Shown piece by piece: positions 16,826 through 25,907 of a stretch of 64,000 bases of DNA; position 1 is the first letter of the stretch, and each line of letters starts with the position of its first letter. This DNA comes from Endozoicomonas sp965196975. Its GTDB lineage: Bacteria > Pseudomonadota > Gammaproteobacteria > Pseudomonadales > Endozoicomonadaceae. The DNA is taken from contig NZ_OZ239981.1 in the NCBI RefSeq assembly GCF_965196975.1, positions 1,550,001 to 1,614,000 on the forward strand, written 5' to 3'. The notes beneath the pieces are model-generated. The model saw only the letters and a list, made by a program, of their open reading frames with translations, searched no databases and was not told the DNA's origin. Position numbers and translations under genes: made by a program.

Positions 16826-18499
16826 ATGACTGCTACCGAAAAAGCCAGAAATTTTCTGGAACAGATTATTGAAAAAGACCTGGCAGAAGGCCGGGTCAGT
16901 CGTATTCATACCCGTTTCCCTCCAGAGCCGAATGGTTTTCTCCATGTTGGCCATGCCACCTCTATCTGTCTTAACTTTGGTCTGGCAGAGAAGTACCAGG
17001 GTGAATGTAACCTCCGTTTTGACGATACTAACCCGGAGAAAGAAGAGCAGGTCTATGTGGATGCCATTCAGGAAGATATCCGCTGGTTGGGCTTCCAGTG
17101 GTCCGGTGAGGTTCGCTACGCATCCAGCTACTTTGACCAGTTTTATGACTGGGCGCTGCACCTGATCCGTGAAGGCAAGGCCTACGTTGATCATCAGGAT
17201 GCTGAGTCCATGCGCATTAACCGGGGTGATTTCAATAAGCCGGGTGTTGAGAGTGCAGACAGAGACAAGTCCGTTGAAGAAAACCTGGCCGAATTTGAAA
17301 AAATGCGGGCTGGTGAATATGAGGAGGGTAAGGCTTCCCTGCGGGCGAAAATCGATATGCAGAGCCCCAATATGAATATGCGGGACCCGGTTCTCTATCG
17401 AATTCGCAAGGTGCCTCATCATCAGACGGGGGACAAGTGGTGCATTTACCCCAGCTATGACTTTGCTCATGGTCAGGAAGATGCCATTGAGTATATTACC
17501 CACTCCATCTGTACCCTGGAGTTTCAGGATCACCGCCCTCTGTATGAGTGGTTCCTGGATAATCTGCCGGTACCTGCAAGGCCGCGACAGTATGAGTTTG
17601 CCCGTACCAACCTGAATTATACCGTGACTTCCAAGCGGAAGTTAAAGAAGCTGGTGGATGAAGGTGTGGTAGATGGCTGGGATGACCCTAGGATGCCAAC
17701 CATCTCCGGTATGCGCCGTCGTGGTTATACCCCGAACTCCATTCGTCGCTTTTCCGAAATGGTGGGTGTAAGTCGTTCCGATGGTACCGCTGATGTTTCC
17801 ATGCTGGAACATGCCATTCGTGATGACCTGAATACGAACGCTGCCCGTGCCATGGCGGTACTCTCTCCACTCAAGCTGGTAATTCAGAACCTGCCGGAAG
17901 GCGAGGTGCAGGAGATGACGGCAGCGGTACATCCGAATCGTCCGGAGCTCGGGCAGAGAACGCTGCCGTTTACCCGGGAAATCTATATCGATCAGGAAGA
18001 CTTCACTGAAGACACCACGCTCTCCCGGAAGAAGTTCAAGCGCCTGGTGATTGGTGATTACGTTCGCCTCAGAAGTGCTTATGTCATTAAGGCAGATGAA
18101 GTGATCCGTGATGACAGCGGCAATATTGTTGAGGTACATGCCTCTTATGTACCAGGTACCGTAGGTGAAGATCCACCTGAGGGCATTCGTCCCCGTGGTG
18201 TTATTCACTGGGTTTCGGCAACTCATGGCAAGCAGGCAGAGTTGAGAATCTATGATCGCCTGTTCAGCCACCCGGCGCCGGATCGTGGCGAAGAAGATTT
18301 TCTGAGTCATGTGAATCAAGAATCTCTCAAGACAACACAGGCGTGGGTCGAACCATCGCTGGTGAATGCGGCACCAGAGCAGTCTTTCCAGTTTGAGCGG
18401 GAAGGGTACTTTGTTGCAGACCGCTGTGACCACTCGGCCGAACATCCAGTGTTTAACCTGACCATTGGCTTGAAAGATACCTGGGCTAACAAAGCCTGA
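16826..18499 (+). CDS. glnS: Glutaminyl-tRNA synthetase
   Basis: Class I aminoacyl-tRNA synthetase charging tRNA-Gln; 557 aa. The HIGH-type signature is PPEPNGFLHVGHA, the KMSKS-type loop is VTSKRKLKKLV, and FDDTNPEKE and SYDFAHGQEDAIEYITHS are family-specific. The C-terminal anticodon-binding beta barrels are complete. GTG 16820 is an in-frame alternative two codons upstream; neither start has a strong ribosome-binding site. A clear intrinsic terminator follows the stop. Confidence 0.96.
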   Translation: MTATEKARNFLEQIIEKDLAEGRVSRIHTRFPPEPNGFLHVGHATSICLNFGLAEKYQGECNLRFDDTNPEKEEQVYVDAIQEDIRWLGFQWSGEVRYASSYFDQFYDWALHLIREGKAYVDHQDAESMRINRGDFNKPGVESADRDKSVEENLAEFEKMRAGEYEEGKASLRAKIDMQSPNMNMRDPVLYRIRKVPHHQTGDKWCIYPSYDFAHGQEDAIEYITHSICTLEFQDHRPLYEWFLDNLPVPARPRQYEFARTNLNYTVTSKRKLKKLVDEGVVDGWDDPRMPTISGMRRRGYTPNSIRRFSEMVGVSRSDGTADVSMLEHAIRDDLNTNAARAMAVLSPLKLVIQNLPEGEVQEMTAAVHPNRPELGQRTLPFTREIYIDQEDFTEDTTLSRKKFKRLVIGDYVRLRSAYVIKADEVIRDDSGNIVEVHASYVPGTVGEDPPEGIRPRGVIHWVSATHGKQAELRIYDRLFSHPAPDRGEEDFLSHVNQESLKTTQAWVEPSLVNAAPEQSFQFEREGYFVADRCDHSAEHPVFNLTIGLKDTWANKA

Positions 18500-18507
18500 T
18501 TCGATGC

Positions 18508-18537
18508 AAATACGGGGTGCCATCGCCCCGTATTTTT
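18508..18537 (+). terminator. Intrinsic terminator of glnS
   Basis: Stem AAATACGGGG / CCCCGTATTT with an 8-nt loop and a T5 run, starting 8 nt after the glnS stop. Confidence 0.9.
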
Positions 18538-18562
18538 GACTTATTCCAGAAGATCAAACGTC

Positions 18563-18922
18563 ATGGAAGCCAGAAACGTTGTTGCTGCATGGGTTGAGGC
18601 ATTTAATAACGCGGATGTTGAGCTGATCACCAGCTTTTATGCCGATGATGCCGTCAATCATCAGGTAGCCAATGATAAAGTGATCGGTAAAGAGGCAATT
18701 CGTTCTCGGTTTGAACAGGAATTTGCCACTGCAGAAATGGTCTGCATTGTTGAGCATATTTTTCAGGATGGTGACTGGGCTATTCTGGAATGGAAAGATC
18801 CGCTGGGCCTGCGTGGCTGTGGGTTTTTCCAGGTCAAAGATGGAAAAATCGTGTTTCAACGGGGATATTGGGACAAATTGTCATTCCTAAGGCAACACGG
18901 ACTTCCTATACCTCAGAACTAG
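18563..18922 (+). CDS. SnoaL-like / NTF2-fold protein
   Basis: 119-aa protein with the small alpha+beta barrel pattern of the SnoaL/NTF2 superfamily: an N-terminal helix VAAWVEAFNNADVELITSFYADDAVNH, a middle IGKEAIRSRFEQEFA segment and C-terminal strands ILEWKDPLGLRGCGFFQVKDGKI. Family members range from isomerases to stress proteins; nothing here fixes a reaction. ATG 18563 is chosen over TTG 18536, which overlaps the glnS terminator. It is followed by cysS after 49 bp. Confidence 0.72.
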   Translation: MEARNVVAAWVEAFNNADVELITSFYADDAVNHQVANDKVIGKEAIRSRFEQEFATAEMVCIVEHIFQDGDWAILEWKDPLGLRGCGFFQVKDGKIVFQRGYWDKLSFLRQHGLPIPQN

Positions 18923-18971
18923 GCTCTGTCAATAAGAGCCCGACAGGCAATTGCAAAACAGGATAGATATA

Positions 18972-20354
18972 GTGCTGCAGATTTATAACAGCCTGACCCG
19001 TAAGAAAGAACCGTTTACCCCGCTGGATGGAAACCACGTACGCATGTATGTCTGTGGTATGACGGTCTACGACTACTGTCATATTGGCCATGCGCGGACA
19101 GTGACGGCTTTCGATGTGGTGGCCCGTTATCTGCGCGCCCGAGGTTACGACCTGACCTATGTCCGCAATATCACGGATGTGGATGACAAGATTATTCGCC
19201 GGGCGGCAGAAAACGGTGAGGATTTTATGGCACTGACCGGTCGTATGATCGCAGCTATGCAGGAAGATTTTCAGCGACTGGGTAACCTGCCACCAGACCA
19301 TGAACCAAAGGCGACCGAATTTGTACCTGGCATGGTTGAAATGATCGAGCAGCTGATCGACAAAGGATTTGCCTATGCACCGGGAAATGGCGATGTCTAT
19401 TACCGGGTTCACAAGTTTGCGGAATATGGCAAACTGTCTGGCAAGGTGCTTGATGAGCTGGAAGCCGGTGCCCGAATTGAGGTGGAAGAGCAGAAAGAAG
19501 ATCCACTGGATTTCGTTCTGTGGAAAGCGGCAAAACCAGGTGAGCCGAGCTGGTCATCGCCCTGGGGCGAAGGAAGACCCGGCTGGCATATTGAGTGTTC
19601 AGTGATGGGTAAATGCTGTCTGGGTGATACGTTTGACATTCATGGTGGTGGATCTGACCTCAAATTCCCCCACCATGAAAACGAAATTGCCCAGAGTGAA
19701 GCCTGTAACGATGCCAAGTTTGTCAATACCTGGATGCACTCGGGAGCCATCCTTATCGATAATGTGAAGATGTCCAAGAGCCTCGGCAACTTCTTTACCA
19801 TCCGTGAAGTGCTGGATAAGTACGATGAGGAAGTGGTTCGCTACTTCATGATCTCCAGTCACTATCGGAGCCCGATTAATTACTCCGAAGACAGCCTGAA
19901 AGAAGCGGGTGTTCGCCTTGAGCGCTTGTACACTGCATTGAAGGGGCTTGATCTTGATGGGGTGTCTGCACCAGCAGATAATGAGTTTGAGCAGCGGTTC
20001 TTCAAGGTCATGGACGATGACTTCAATACTGCAGAAGCACTTGCCGTATTGTTTGAGCTGGTGCGTCACCTCAACACTGTGCGCAGTCAGGATGAAGTGG
20101 CAGCACTTCCTTTGGCTGCACTGCTGGTCAAACTCGGTGGCATTCTGGGTATTCTGCAGCGGGATCCTGAAGCATTTCTGAAGTCAGGTGCGGATGTTGA
20201 TGAAGCCATGATTGAAACCATGATTCAGCAACGAAATGACGCCAAAAAGAATCGTAACTTTGCTGAAGCAGACCGTATCCGTGATGAGCTTGCTGCCCAG
20301 GGAATTATCCTTCAGGACAGCAGGGAAGGGACAACCTGGCGTATTGAGAGGTAA
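18972..20354 (+). CDS. cysS: Cysteinyl-tRNA synthetase
   Basis: Class I synthetase charging tRNA-Cys; 460 aa, the same length as the E. coli enzyme. The zinc and HIGH region reads MYVCGMTVYDYCHIGHA, the second zinc ligand group is WHIECSVM with HHENEIAQSEA, and the KMSKS loop is KMSKSLGNFF. GTG 18972 gives the normal LQIYNSLTR N-terminus, whereas the open frame to 18951 adds seven unmatched codons. An 11-bp hairpin with a long loop at 20366-20410 may mark the transcript end. Confidence 0.96.
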   Translation: MLQIYNSLTRKKEPFTPLDGNHVRMYVCGMTVYDYCHIGHARTVTAFDVVARYLRARGYDLTYVRNITDVDDKIIRRAAENGEDFMALTGRMIAAMQEDFQRLGNLPPDHEPKATEFVPGMVEMIEQLIDKGFAYAPGNGDVYYRVHKFAEYGKLSGKVLDELEAGARIEVEEQKEDPLDFVLWKAAKPGEPSWSSPWGEGRPGWHIECSVMGKCCLGDTFDIHGGGSDLKFPHHENEIAQSEACNDAKFVNTWMHSGAILIDNVKMSKSLGNFFTIREVLDKYDEEVVRYFMISSHYRSPINYSEDSLKEAGVRLERLYTALKGLDLDGVSAPADNEFEQRFFKVMDDDFNTAEALAVLFELVRHLNTVRSQDEVAALPLAALLVKLGGILGILQRDPEAFLKSGADVDEAMIETMIQQRNDAKKNRNFAEADRIRDELAAQGIILQDSREGTTWRIER

Positions 20355-20365
20355 TTCTGGATAGA

Positions 20366-20410
20366 GTTGCCTTGGTTTATTCGCTCGATTTGTAGTATGA
20401 ACCAGGCAAC
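20366..20410 (+). terminator. Possible hairpin terminator after cysS
   Basis: GTTGCCTTGGTT pairs with AACCAGGCAAC with one bulged base across a 22-nt loop, starting 11 nt after the stop. There is no T run, so termination strength is doubtful. Confidence 0.35.
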
Positions 20411-20549
20411 TAAAACTATGCTCTCACTCACTTAATCATCAGGATGTTCATCAGATGGTTCGTGGTATCCGCTGGATTAACTATTTAATAGCAGAAGCTG
20501 ATACCATTCTAAGTATGGATTACCTTGCTTGTCGCTTATTAAGGTGTAC

Positions 20550-21404
20550 TTAGTGATTATCAACGAGTTGATAGAGGTAGTAATCCATTCCTCCACGGAT
20601 GTCAAAGTGCTCCTGGTGGATCAGTGTTTTCTTAAAACTGTATTTCTCAAGTAGCTGATCAAACCGACCCTCATCTCCATTGGTACCAAAGCCAATGAAT
20701 ATGCGACCATTATCGTTCAAGTGGTTGCGTACTTCTTTAAGAAATACGTTTATAGAACGGTATTCTGGGTCACAAACTGCTCGAAACAGTACCTTCGAAC
20801 ATTCATCTCCTTCCGCATAGACGTAAGGAAGATCCCAGTAAATGGTATCGAAGCGCTCATCAGTCATGGCAGAGAAAACATCACTTTCTCTCACATCGAC
20901 TGTGACACCGTGCATTGCTGCATTTTCACGGGTCACTTTAACAGCAGAAGGGTTTAGATCAACGGCTACCACGCTGTTAAGGTAATCCCTTGCAGCGGTG
21001 ATTGCGGTTACTCCTATTCCGGTTCCTATTTCCAGAAATCGCTCGTTCTCAATCAAGGGAAGCGCTTTAGTCAGAACACCCGTTGAGCGGAAATACTTGG
21101 GCGAAAATACGTCAGGCACCGCACGGTATGTATGACCCAGCACCTCAGTGTAGTAAGGTTCATCTTCCTCAGCATTTTGACTGATTCGAGTAATGGAGCT
21201 CGTTAGTTTTATTTTCTGCATATCCAGTAATTTGGCGGTTGGCTGGATATCTTCAGGTGTATTGACCCTGTTTAAGTCGATTTGTTCTGTGTCACAATGG
21301 GTTGCCAGGCTTTCTAAAGCCTCATGATTGTCCAGCTCACCCTGGTAATCGGAATGACAGCAGACACTGATGGCAACAATTGAAAGTAAGTACTTTGGTT
21401 TCAT
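20550..21404 (-). CDS. SAM-dependent methyltransferase with an N-terminal signal-like segment
   Basis: 284 aa. A Rossmann methyltransferase core occupies ~115-270: motif I FLEIGTGIGVTAI, the acidic end of strand 2 in VVAVDLNPSAVKVTREN, DVRESDVFS, and motif IV YWDLPYVY, where N6-adenine, RNA and PrmC-type enzymes have NPPY. The region before it (AVPDVFSPKYFRSTGVLTKAL) looks like the substrate-entry helices of HemK/PrmC-like proteins. Oddly the protein begins MKPKYLLSIVAISVCCHS, which looks like a short signal peptide. The substrate is unknown. Single gene, facing cysS. Confidence 0.65.
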   Translation of the reverse strand: MKPKYLLSIVAISVCCHSDYQGELDNHEALESLATHCDTEQIDLNRVNTPEDIQPTAKLLDMQKIKLTSSITRISQNAEEDEPYYTEVLGHTYRAVPDVFSPKYFRSTGVLTKALPLIENERFLEIGTGIGVTAITAARDYLNSVVAVDLNPSAVKVTRENAAMHGVTVDVRESDVFSAMTDERFDTIYWDLPYVYAEGDECSKVLFRAVCDPEYRSINVFLKEVRNHLNDNGRIFIGFGTNGDEGRFDQLLEKYSFKKTLIHQEHFDIRGGMDYYLYQLVDNH

Positions 21405-21816
21405 GCTTTTTCTATCTCTCGCTGAGAGTGATAAGGCAGCGGATTGTCTGGATTGCCAGAGACTATAGTTTTTGTTTTATAGTCAACAATCATCAAGATT
21501 AGAACCGCAGGCGCTTTTAATAGGCTCATGTCAGTACAATCCTGCCTGACAGGAAATGAGTCGATTAATCGAGAAGAATATCTAGTTCAGGCTCTGGGGT
21601 TGGTCAAATGGCTTGCTCGGTTTTAGTGTACTTCTCAGGGCAGGTACTATTAGGTATCGTGCTTACAAGTTGTAACAAATTGACCCATAACGCTACTGAG
21701 TAATACTCACCATCTCTTTCCCAATGTGTGGCTTTTGGATAAGCTACTTCGTTATTTTACAGTGAGGCTGATGAGCCTCTGATTGCCGAACCGAGTTTCA
21801 CCTGTTGGGGACAACG
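21405..21816. other. Divergent intergenic region methyltransferase/fabV
   Basis: 412 bp without a coding sequence. It contains a perfect 13-bp palindrome TTACAAGTTGTAA at 21663-21675, a second palindrome GAGTAATACTC at about 21698-21708, and TGTCAG...CTGACA near 21527-21553. These are the best operator candidates for fabV; the cognate regulator is unknown. Confidence 0.45.
21663..21675. promoter_or_regulatory. Palindrome upstream of fabV, possible operator
   Basis: TTACAA-G-TTGTAA, a perfect dyad 142 bp before the fabV start. It fits a dimeric repressor site in size but matches no consensus I can name. Confidence 0.35.
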
Positions 21817-23019
21817 ATGATCATTAAACCAAGGATTCGTGGATTTATCTGTACAACCACTCACCCGGTGGGTTGCGAAGCCAATGTGAAGGAGCAGATT
21901 GCTTATACCCAGTCACTGGGCCCTGTGGCTGACGGCCCCAAAAAAGTGCTGGTGATCGGTTCTTCCAGTGGTTATGGACTGGCTTCCAGAATCACAGCAG
22001 CATTTGGCTCTGGCGCTGCTACCATTGGTGTTTTTTTTGAGAAGCCAGCTACTGAAACTAAGCCCGGAACTGCTGGATGGCATAATTCTGCTGCCTTTGA
22101 AAAACTGGCACATGAAGCAGGGCTCTATGCAAAAAGCCTGAATGGTGATGCCTTCAGCCATGCTGCTAAAGAGAAGACGATCGAGTTGATCAAGCAGGAT
22201 CTGGGTCAGGTGGATATGGTGGTTTACTCGCTGGCATCGCCCGTACGAAAACTGCCGGATACCGGTGAGGTGATCCGTTCGGTACTGAAGCCGATGGGTG
22301 AAACCTATCGTGCTACTGCCGTAGATACCAATAAAGACACCCTGTTTGAGGCCTCTGTAGAGCCGGCTACAGAAGAGGAAGTCGAGGCGACCGTCACCGT
22401 AATGGGTGGCCAGGACTGGGAGCTCTGGATGAAGGCATTGTCTGAAGCGGGTGTTCTGGCAGAAGGCTGCAAGACCGTTGCTTACAGCTATATTGGTACA
22501 GAACTGACCTGGCCGATCTATTGGGATGGTGCCCTTGGTGAAGCCAAAAAAGATCTGGACCGCGCAGCTCATGCCATTGATGACCAGATGAAGACCCTGC
22601 ACGGTTCTGCCAATATCGCCGTTTTGAAGAGTGTCGTCACGCAGGCCAGCTCTGCGATTCCAGTGATGCCTCTCTATATCTCAATGGTCTTCAAGAAGAT
22701 GCGGGAAGAGGGTGTACATGAGGGTTGTATCGAACAGATCAACCGAATGTTCCGTGAGCGCCTTTATCGCAGTGATGGAGCTGCTCCAGAAGTTGATGAC
22801 AGCAACCGCCTCCGCCTTGATGACCTGGAACTGAGAGAAGACATACAGAAGCATTGTCAGGAAATCTGGCCGCAGCTGACCAATGAAAACCTGACCGAGC
22901 TAACGGATTATATTCTCTATAAAGAAGAGTTCCTGAAGCTGTTTGGTTTTGGCGTTGATGGTGTGGATTATGACACTGATGTTAATCCCAATGTGCCTTT
23001 TGATGTGATTGATATTTAA
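21817..23019 (+). CDS. fabV: Enoyl-ACP reductase FabV
   Basis: NADH-dependent trans-2-enoyl-ACP/CoA reductase for the last step of fatty-acid elongation; FabV enzymes are known to tolerate triclosan. 400 aa. The N-terminus IIKPRIRGFICTTTHPVGCEANV is diagnostic, the nucleotide-binding loop is VIGSSSGYGLASRI, and the Y-x8-K catalytic pair is visible in IYWDGALGEAKKDL. The ATG at 21817 follows GGGGAC; the frame open to 21805 adds only four codons. A strong terminator follows. Confidence 0.95.
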   Translation: MIIKPRIRGFICTTTHPVGCEANVKEQIAYTQSLGPVADGPKKVLVIGSSSGYGLASRITAAFGSGAATIGVFFEKPATETKPGTAGWHNSAAFEKLAHEAGLYAKSLNGDAFSHAAKEKTIELIKQDLGQVDMVVYSLASPVRKLPDTGEVIRSVLKPMGETYRATAVDTNKDTLFEASVEPATEEEVEATVTVMGGQDWELWMKALSEAGVLAEGCKTVAYSYIGTELTWPIYWDGALGEAKKDLDRAAHAIDDQMKTLHGSANIAVLKSVVTQASSAIPVMPLYISMVFKKMREEGVHEGCIEQINRMFRERLYRSDGAAPEVDDSNRLRLDDLELREDIQKHCQEIWPQLTNENLTELTDYILYKEEFLKLFGFGVDGVDYDTDVNPNVPFDVIDI

Positions 23020-23040
23020 AACTCTGGTCGTTTAGGTATC

Positions 23041-23075
23041 GCCGGGTAATGACCAAGCTTGATTACCCGGCTTTC
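23041..23075 (+). terminator. Intrinsic terminator of fabV
   Basis: GCCGGGTAAT (23041-23050) pairs perfectly with ATTACCCGGC (23062-23071) and is followed by TTT. It also lies just past the stop of the convergent YHYH gene. Confidence 0.8.
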
Positions 23076-23080
23076 CGGTC

Positions 23081-24064
23081 TTAGTGTTTCCTTTGTGGAA
23101 TGCAGGCGGTTGAATGCTCGGGTGTCATACCGCACACCCCAGTTATTTGATGGCCATGCCTTGGTACAGTGAATTTGCATCGTTCACCGGTTTGTTTGCC
23201 ATAGCATGCGTAGATCGCTTCTTCAGGTGGGTTACGTCTGCCTGACTCTCTTTGATTACTCTGATTTCGCCGGCTTTCACGATTGGCAGTGCTGTTTAGA
23301 AAGTCACCACTGATCTCGCCCCACAGGCACCTGGGAAAGAACGGATATGTGTCGGTGGCGTAATAGACAAACTGCCCTTCAAGAAAGCCTCCATTGCATT
23401 CATCCAATGTTCCTGCACCTGCCAAATACTCCCAGTCCTGATTATAGGTGCCGTCAAAATTCCCACCGGGAGGTACAGGACGGCTTCCAGGTTTCAGCTG
23501 ATAGCTCGATATCTGTCGTTCACCGGCATAATGTATCTCAAAGCCATCGGCGGCATAGCCAATCAGTGTTGAGTTGATAGTGTCTAGCAGATCATCGGGA
23601 ATACCGTGGTAGTGATAGAGCCCACGCTGGTCCACATGGGCGTTATTCTGATCCATGCCTAGCCGGTTTTTGGCACCTATGCCTTCCAGATTCCAGCCAG
23701 AGCTCCGGTCACGACTGAACCCCCTGGGGCTGGACGCGTCGTAATACTCAGCGGTGCCTGGACGGATCTGGACGCCATTAATGGCAACGCCAATAGAGCC
23801 TCTGACAGGCTGAGGTCTATGGCCTTTTTCAGGATTGAGTGAAAAGCAGAGGTGGACCTGTTGTTCAACAATTGAGTTTGGGTTTCCCCGGTTTGGGAAG
23901 CGGCCGGTCTCATGATCTGGTAGACCGTTGGAGACTATACATCGCTTCCCATCTTTAATGGTGATAGACACTTTGTTGTTATGGGCTTGAAGAGAAGGGG
24001 ATAGGAAACAGGAAGAAAGCAGGAATGCAAAATAAAGAGATTTCAATCCTTTGATATTTGGCAT
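23081..24064 (-). CDS. Secreted YHYH-domain protein
   Basis: 327 aa with a signal peptide (SLYFAFLLSSCFLSPSLQA) and a YHYH domain, named for GLYHYHGIP at ~150; this His-rich motif is found in exported proteins of unknown function and may bind metal. ADGFEIHY and CNGGFLEGQFVYYATDTYPFFPRC are further conserved blocks. The C-terminal ~45 residues form a separate Cys-rich module (ACYGKQTGERCKF...GVCGM...TACIP) after an Arg/Asn-rich linker, probably disulfide-bonded. It precedes nothing in an obvious operon. Confidence 0.8.
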   Translation of the reverse strand: MPNIKGLKSLYFAFLLSSCFLSPSLQAHNNKVSITIKDGKRCIVSNGLPDHETGRFPNRGNPNSIVEQQVHLCFSLNPEKGHRPQPVRGSIGVAINGVQIRPGTAEYYDASSPRGFSRDRSSGWNLEGIGAKNRLGMDQNNAHVDQRGLYHYHGIPDDLLDTINSTLIGYAADGFEIHYAGERQISSYQLKPGSRPVPPGGNFDGTYNQDWEYLAGAGTLDECNGGFLEGQFVYYATDTYPFFPRCLWGEISGDFLNSTANRESRRNQSNQRESGRRNPPEEAIYACYGKQTGERCKFTVPRHGHQITGVCGMTPEHSTACIPQRKH

Positions 24065-24189
24065 GCTTTGTTATCCCTGACGTAGCATCGTTTTTTGTTC
24101 AATTATATGGGGATACCTGTCAGGGATGCCAGTGCTTGAGACCACGCCGAAAGTCCCGGCGTCTTCATTGTTATAAATGGCAGAATTCT

Positions 24190-24738
24190 TCAGGGGCTGA
24201 CAGAGCGATTCTTGTTGAGATAGTCACGCTGAAGAATGTACATTCTTAATACGTCACAGTATTGACCATTGGTGAAATATTCCTGAACCATCCGACCTTC
24301 TTCAATAAAGCCGGTCTGTTCATATAGGTGTATGGCTTTCTCATTTTCAACGGCCACAACCAGATACACTTTGTTCAGGTTAAGGATGGTAAAGGCATAG
24401 TCCAGCGCTGATTTGATCAATGCCCGGGCGTGACCTTTGCCCTGGTGTCCCGGCGCAATGATGATCTGAAACTCAGCTTTACGGTGAACATAGTCAATTT
24501 CGATCAATTCAACCAGACCGATGGATTCCGCTTCATTACTTTCAGTCGCTGTGTGCTCAGCAACAAAACGGCGTTCAGTATTGTCGTGGATATGCTTGCC
24601 ATAGAGGTCTTCCAGCTCATCGAAAGACTCATAGGGCTCTTCGAACCAATAGGACATAATGCTGCGGTTATTATTAAGAGAGTGCACAAACCGCAGGTCT
24701 TTCTTTTCCAGTGCTCTCAGTCGGATACTGCTTTTCAT
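24190..24738 (-). CDS. speG: Spermidine N1-acetyltransferase SpeG
   Basis: GNAT-fold polyamine acetyltransferase, 182 aa, that acetylates spermidine or spermine and so limits polyamine toxicity. It follows E. coli SpeG closely: RLRALEKKDLRFVHSLNNN, SYWFEEPYESFDEL, KHIHDNTERRFV, RKAEFQIIIAPGHQGKGHA (acetyl-CoA loop) and YEQTGFIEEG. No other polyamine genes are adjacent. Confidence 0.9.
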   Translation of the reverse strand: MKSSIRLRALEKKDLRFVHSLNNNRSIMSYWFEEPYESFDELEDLYGKHIHDNTERRFVAEHTATESNEAESIGLVELIEIDYVHRKAEFQIIIAPGHQGKGHARALIKSALDYAFTILNLNKVYLVVAVENEKAIHLYEQTGFIEEGRMVQEYFTNGQYCDVLRMYILQRDYLNKNRSVSP

Positions 24739-24944
24739 CCGGGAATCTCGTCAGTCAGAGATTGACTCTGTATATCGATAAGGCTTCTGCAGCATGGCCT
24801 GTCTTTGGAAGTGCAGAAGTAACGGTATTTTACGTGAATGTAGTGGTAAATGACTATCTTATTTTTCTTTTCTTTCAATGAGTTATGAAAGATGGCGTTA
24901 AGTGGCTACTTATTGCCATCTGTCATTGGAGTCACGAACTGGGC

Positions 24945-25907
24945 TTAAAGTTCACCTTCGGTATACGTGTAGCGGCGTTCACTACCGACCGGTTCACTTT
25001 CAATACCATCCGCATTCAGTGGCATTGGCAGTAAGTGTTCAGGAGGGTAATTCCAGAATTCAGGGGTAAGCTCCACCTCATAACGCTGGAAGGTTTGACT
25101 GGGTGAGGTAAAGCGGAGGTTCAGTTCAGGGTTATTATCCTCTGGCAGAGTGACTACCCAGCTGGCAACGGTGACTTCTCTCAGAATACTGTTGTAAGGG
25201 CCATTTTGTGCGCTGTTCATCCAGCGGTAGTAGTTGCCTTCAGCCGTCAGCTGGCCGGGAGCGTTTTTCATCAGAGCTTTTATGGTTTCAAAGCGATCTT
25301 CGGAGTCTGGGTAGAACACTTTGTTGAACTTTCTCATGGGCTCCAGAACATAATGGTTGGTGTGATACAGGCGGTTCTGGTTCTGACTGGCCTTCAGTAT
25401 TTCATAGGAGCCTTTAACGGGGCCAATTTCAACGAGAATGGCCTCGGTCTTGTCGCCAATGATCAGGAAGTTGGCAAGCCCATTGCCGAATAATGCCTCC
25501 TGGTCAGCCAGTACTTCCGCTACTGAACGGTAACGTTTGAGAATATTGTAAATAGCGTCAGACTGGTCGCCATCATTGAATTTGCTGGCATTATTAATAG
25601 AGGCAGACTCATTTTGCACCACAGACAGTCCGAACTGATTGATGCCAGCGGCAATGTAGGGGAAAGGCGTCCGGTCAGTGGTGTTGTAGAAGAGTCCCAG
25701 ATAAGCATTCTCACCGGGCTCCCGTTTTACTTCCAATTGTTCGAAAGCAGCCAGGGAGTCACGGTTCTTGGCCATGATGAGTCCGCCCTCATTATTGGCT
25801 GTACCAACGGAGGCGAAGGTTGTGCAGGCATGGGTATTTGATGTCTGTAGAGCGAGGGAGGTACACAGAACGCAGGTAGAAACGGTGAGGCCGACTCTGA
25901 GAGGCAT
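24945..25907 (-). CDS. Exported Ntn-hydrolase, choloylglycine hydrolase / acyltransferase-like
   Basis: About 320 aa, belonging to the N-terminal-nucleophile hydrolases that include choloylglycine hydrolases and carcinine hydrolase/AAT-type acyltransferases; these cleave linear amides. The start codon ATG 25907 has AAGGAG upstream, and the long frame to 25985 is rejected. A signal peptide ends ...QTSNTHA, and the next residue is the Cys of CTTFASVGTANNEGG, so signal-peptide removal would expose the nucleophile. Other family elements are MAKNRDS, AGINQFGLSVVQNES and YHTNHYV. Substrate unknown. Divergent from the thiolase gene. Confidence 0.72.
   Translation of the reverse strand: MPLRVGLTVSTCVLCTSLALQTSNTHACTTFASVGTANNEGGLIMAKNRDSLAAFEQLEVKREPGENAYLGLFYNTTDRTPFPYIAAGINQFGLSVVQNESASINNASKFNDGDQSDAIYNILKRYRSVAEVLADQEALFGNGLANFLIIGDKTEAILVEIGPVKGSYEILKASQNQNRLYHTNHYVLEPMRKFNKVFYPDSEDRFETIKALMKNAPGQLTAEGNYYRWMNSAQNGPYNSILREVTVASWVVTLPEDNNPELNLRFTSPSQTFQRYEVELTPEFWNYPPEHLLPMPLNADGIESEPVGSERRYTYTEGEL

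Noticed and set aside
16817..18523. Long minus-strand ORFs opposite glnS (238 and 293 codons)
   Set aside because: Shadows of glnS with no recognisable domain; the plus strand has all class I synthetase motifs.
18918..18950. TAGGCTCTGTCAATAAGAGCC, resembling the end of repeat element 2
   Set aside because: Only the first nine bases match, and no partner inverted repeat or internal scaffold follows; it is treated as chance or at most a relic.
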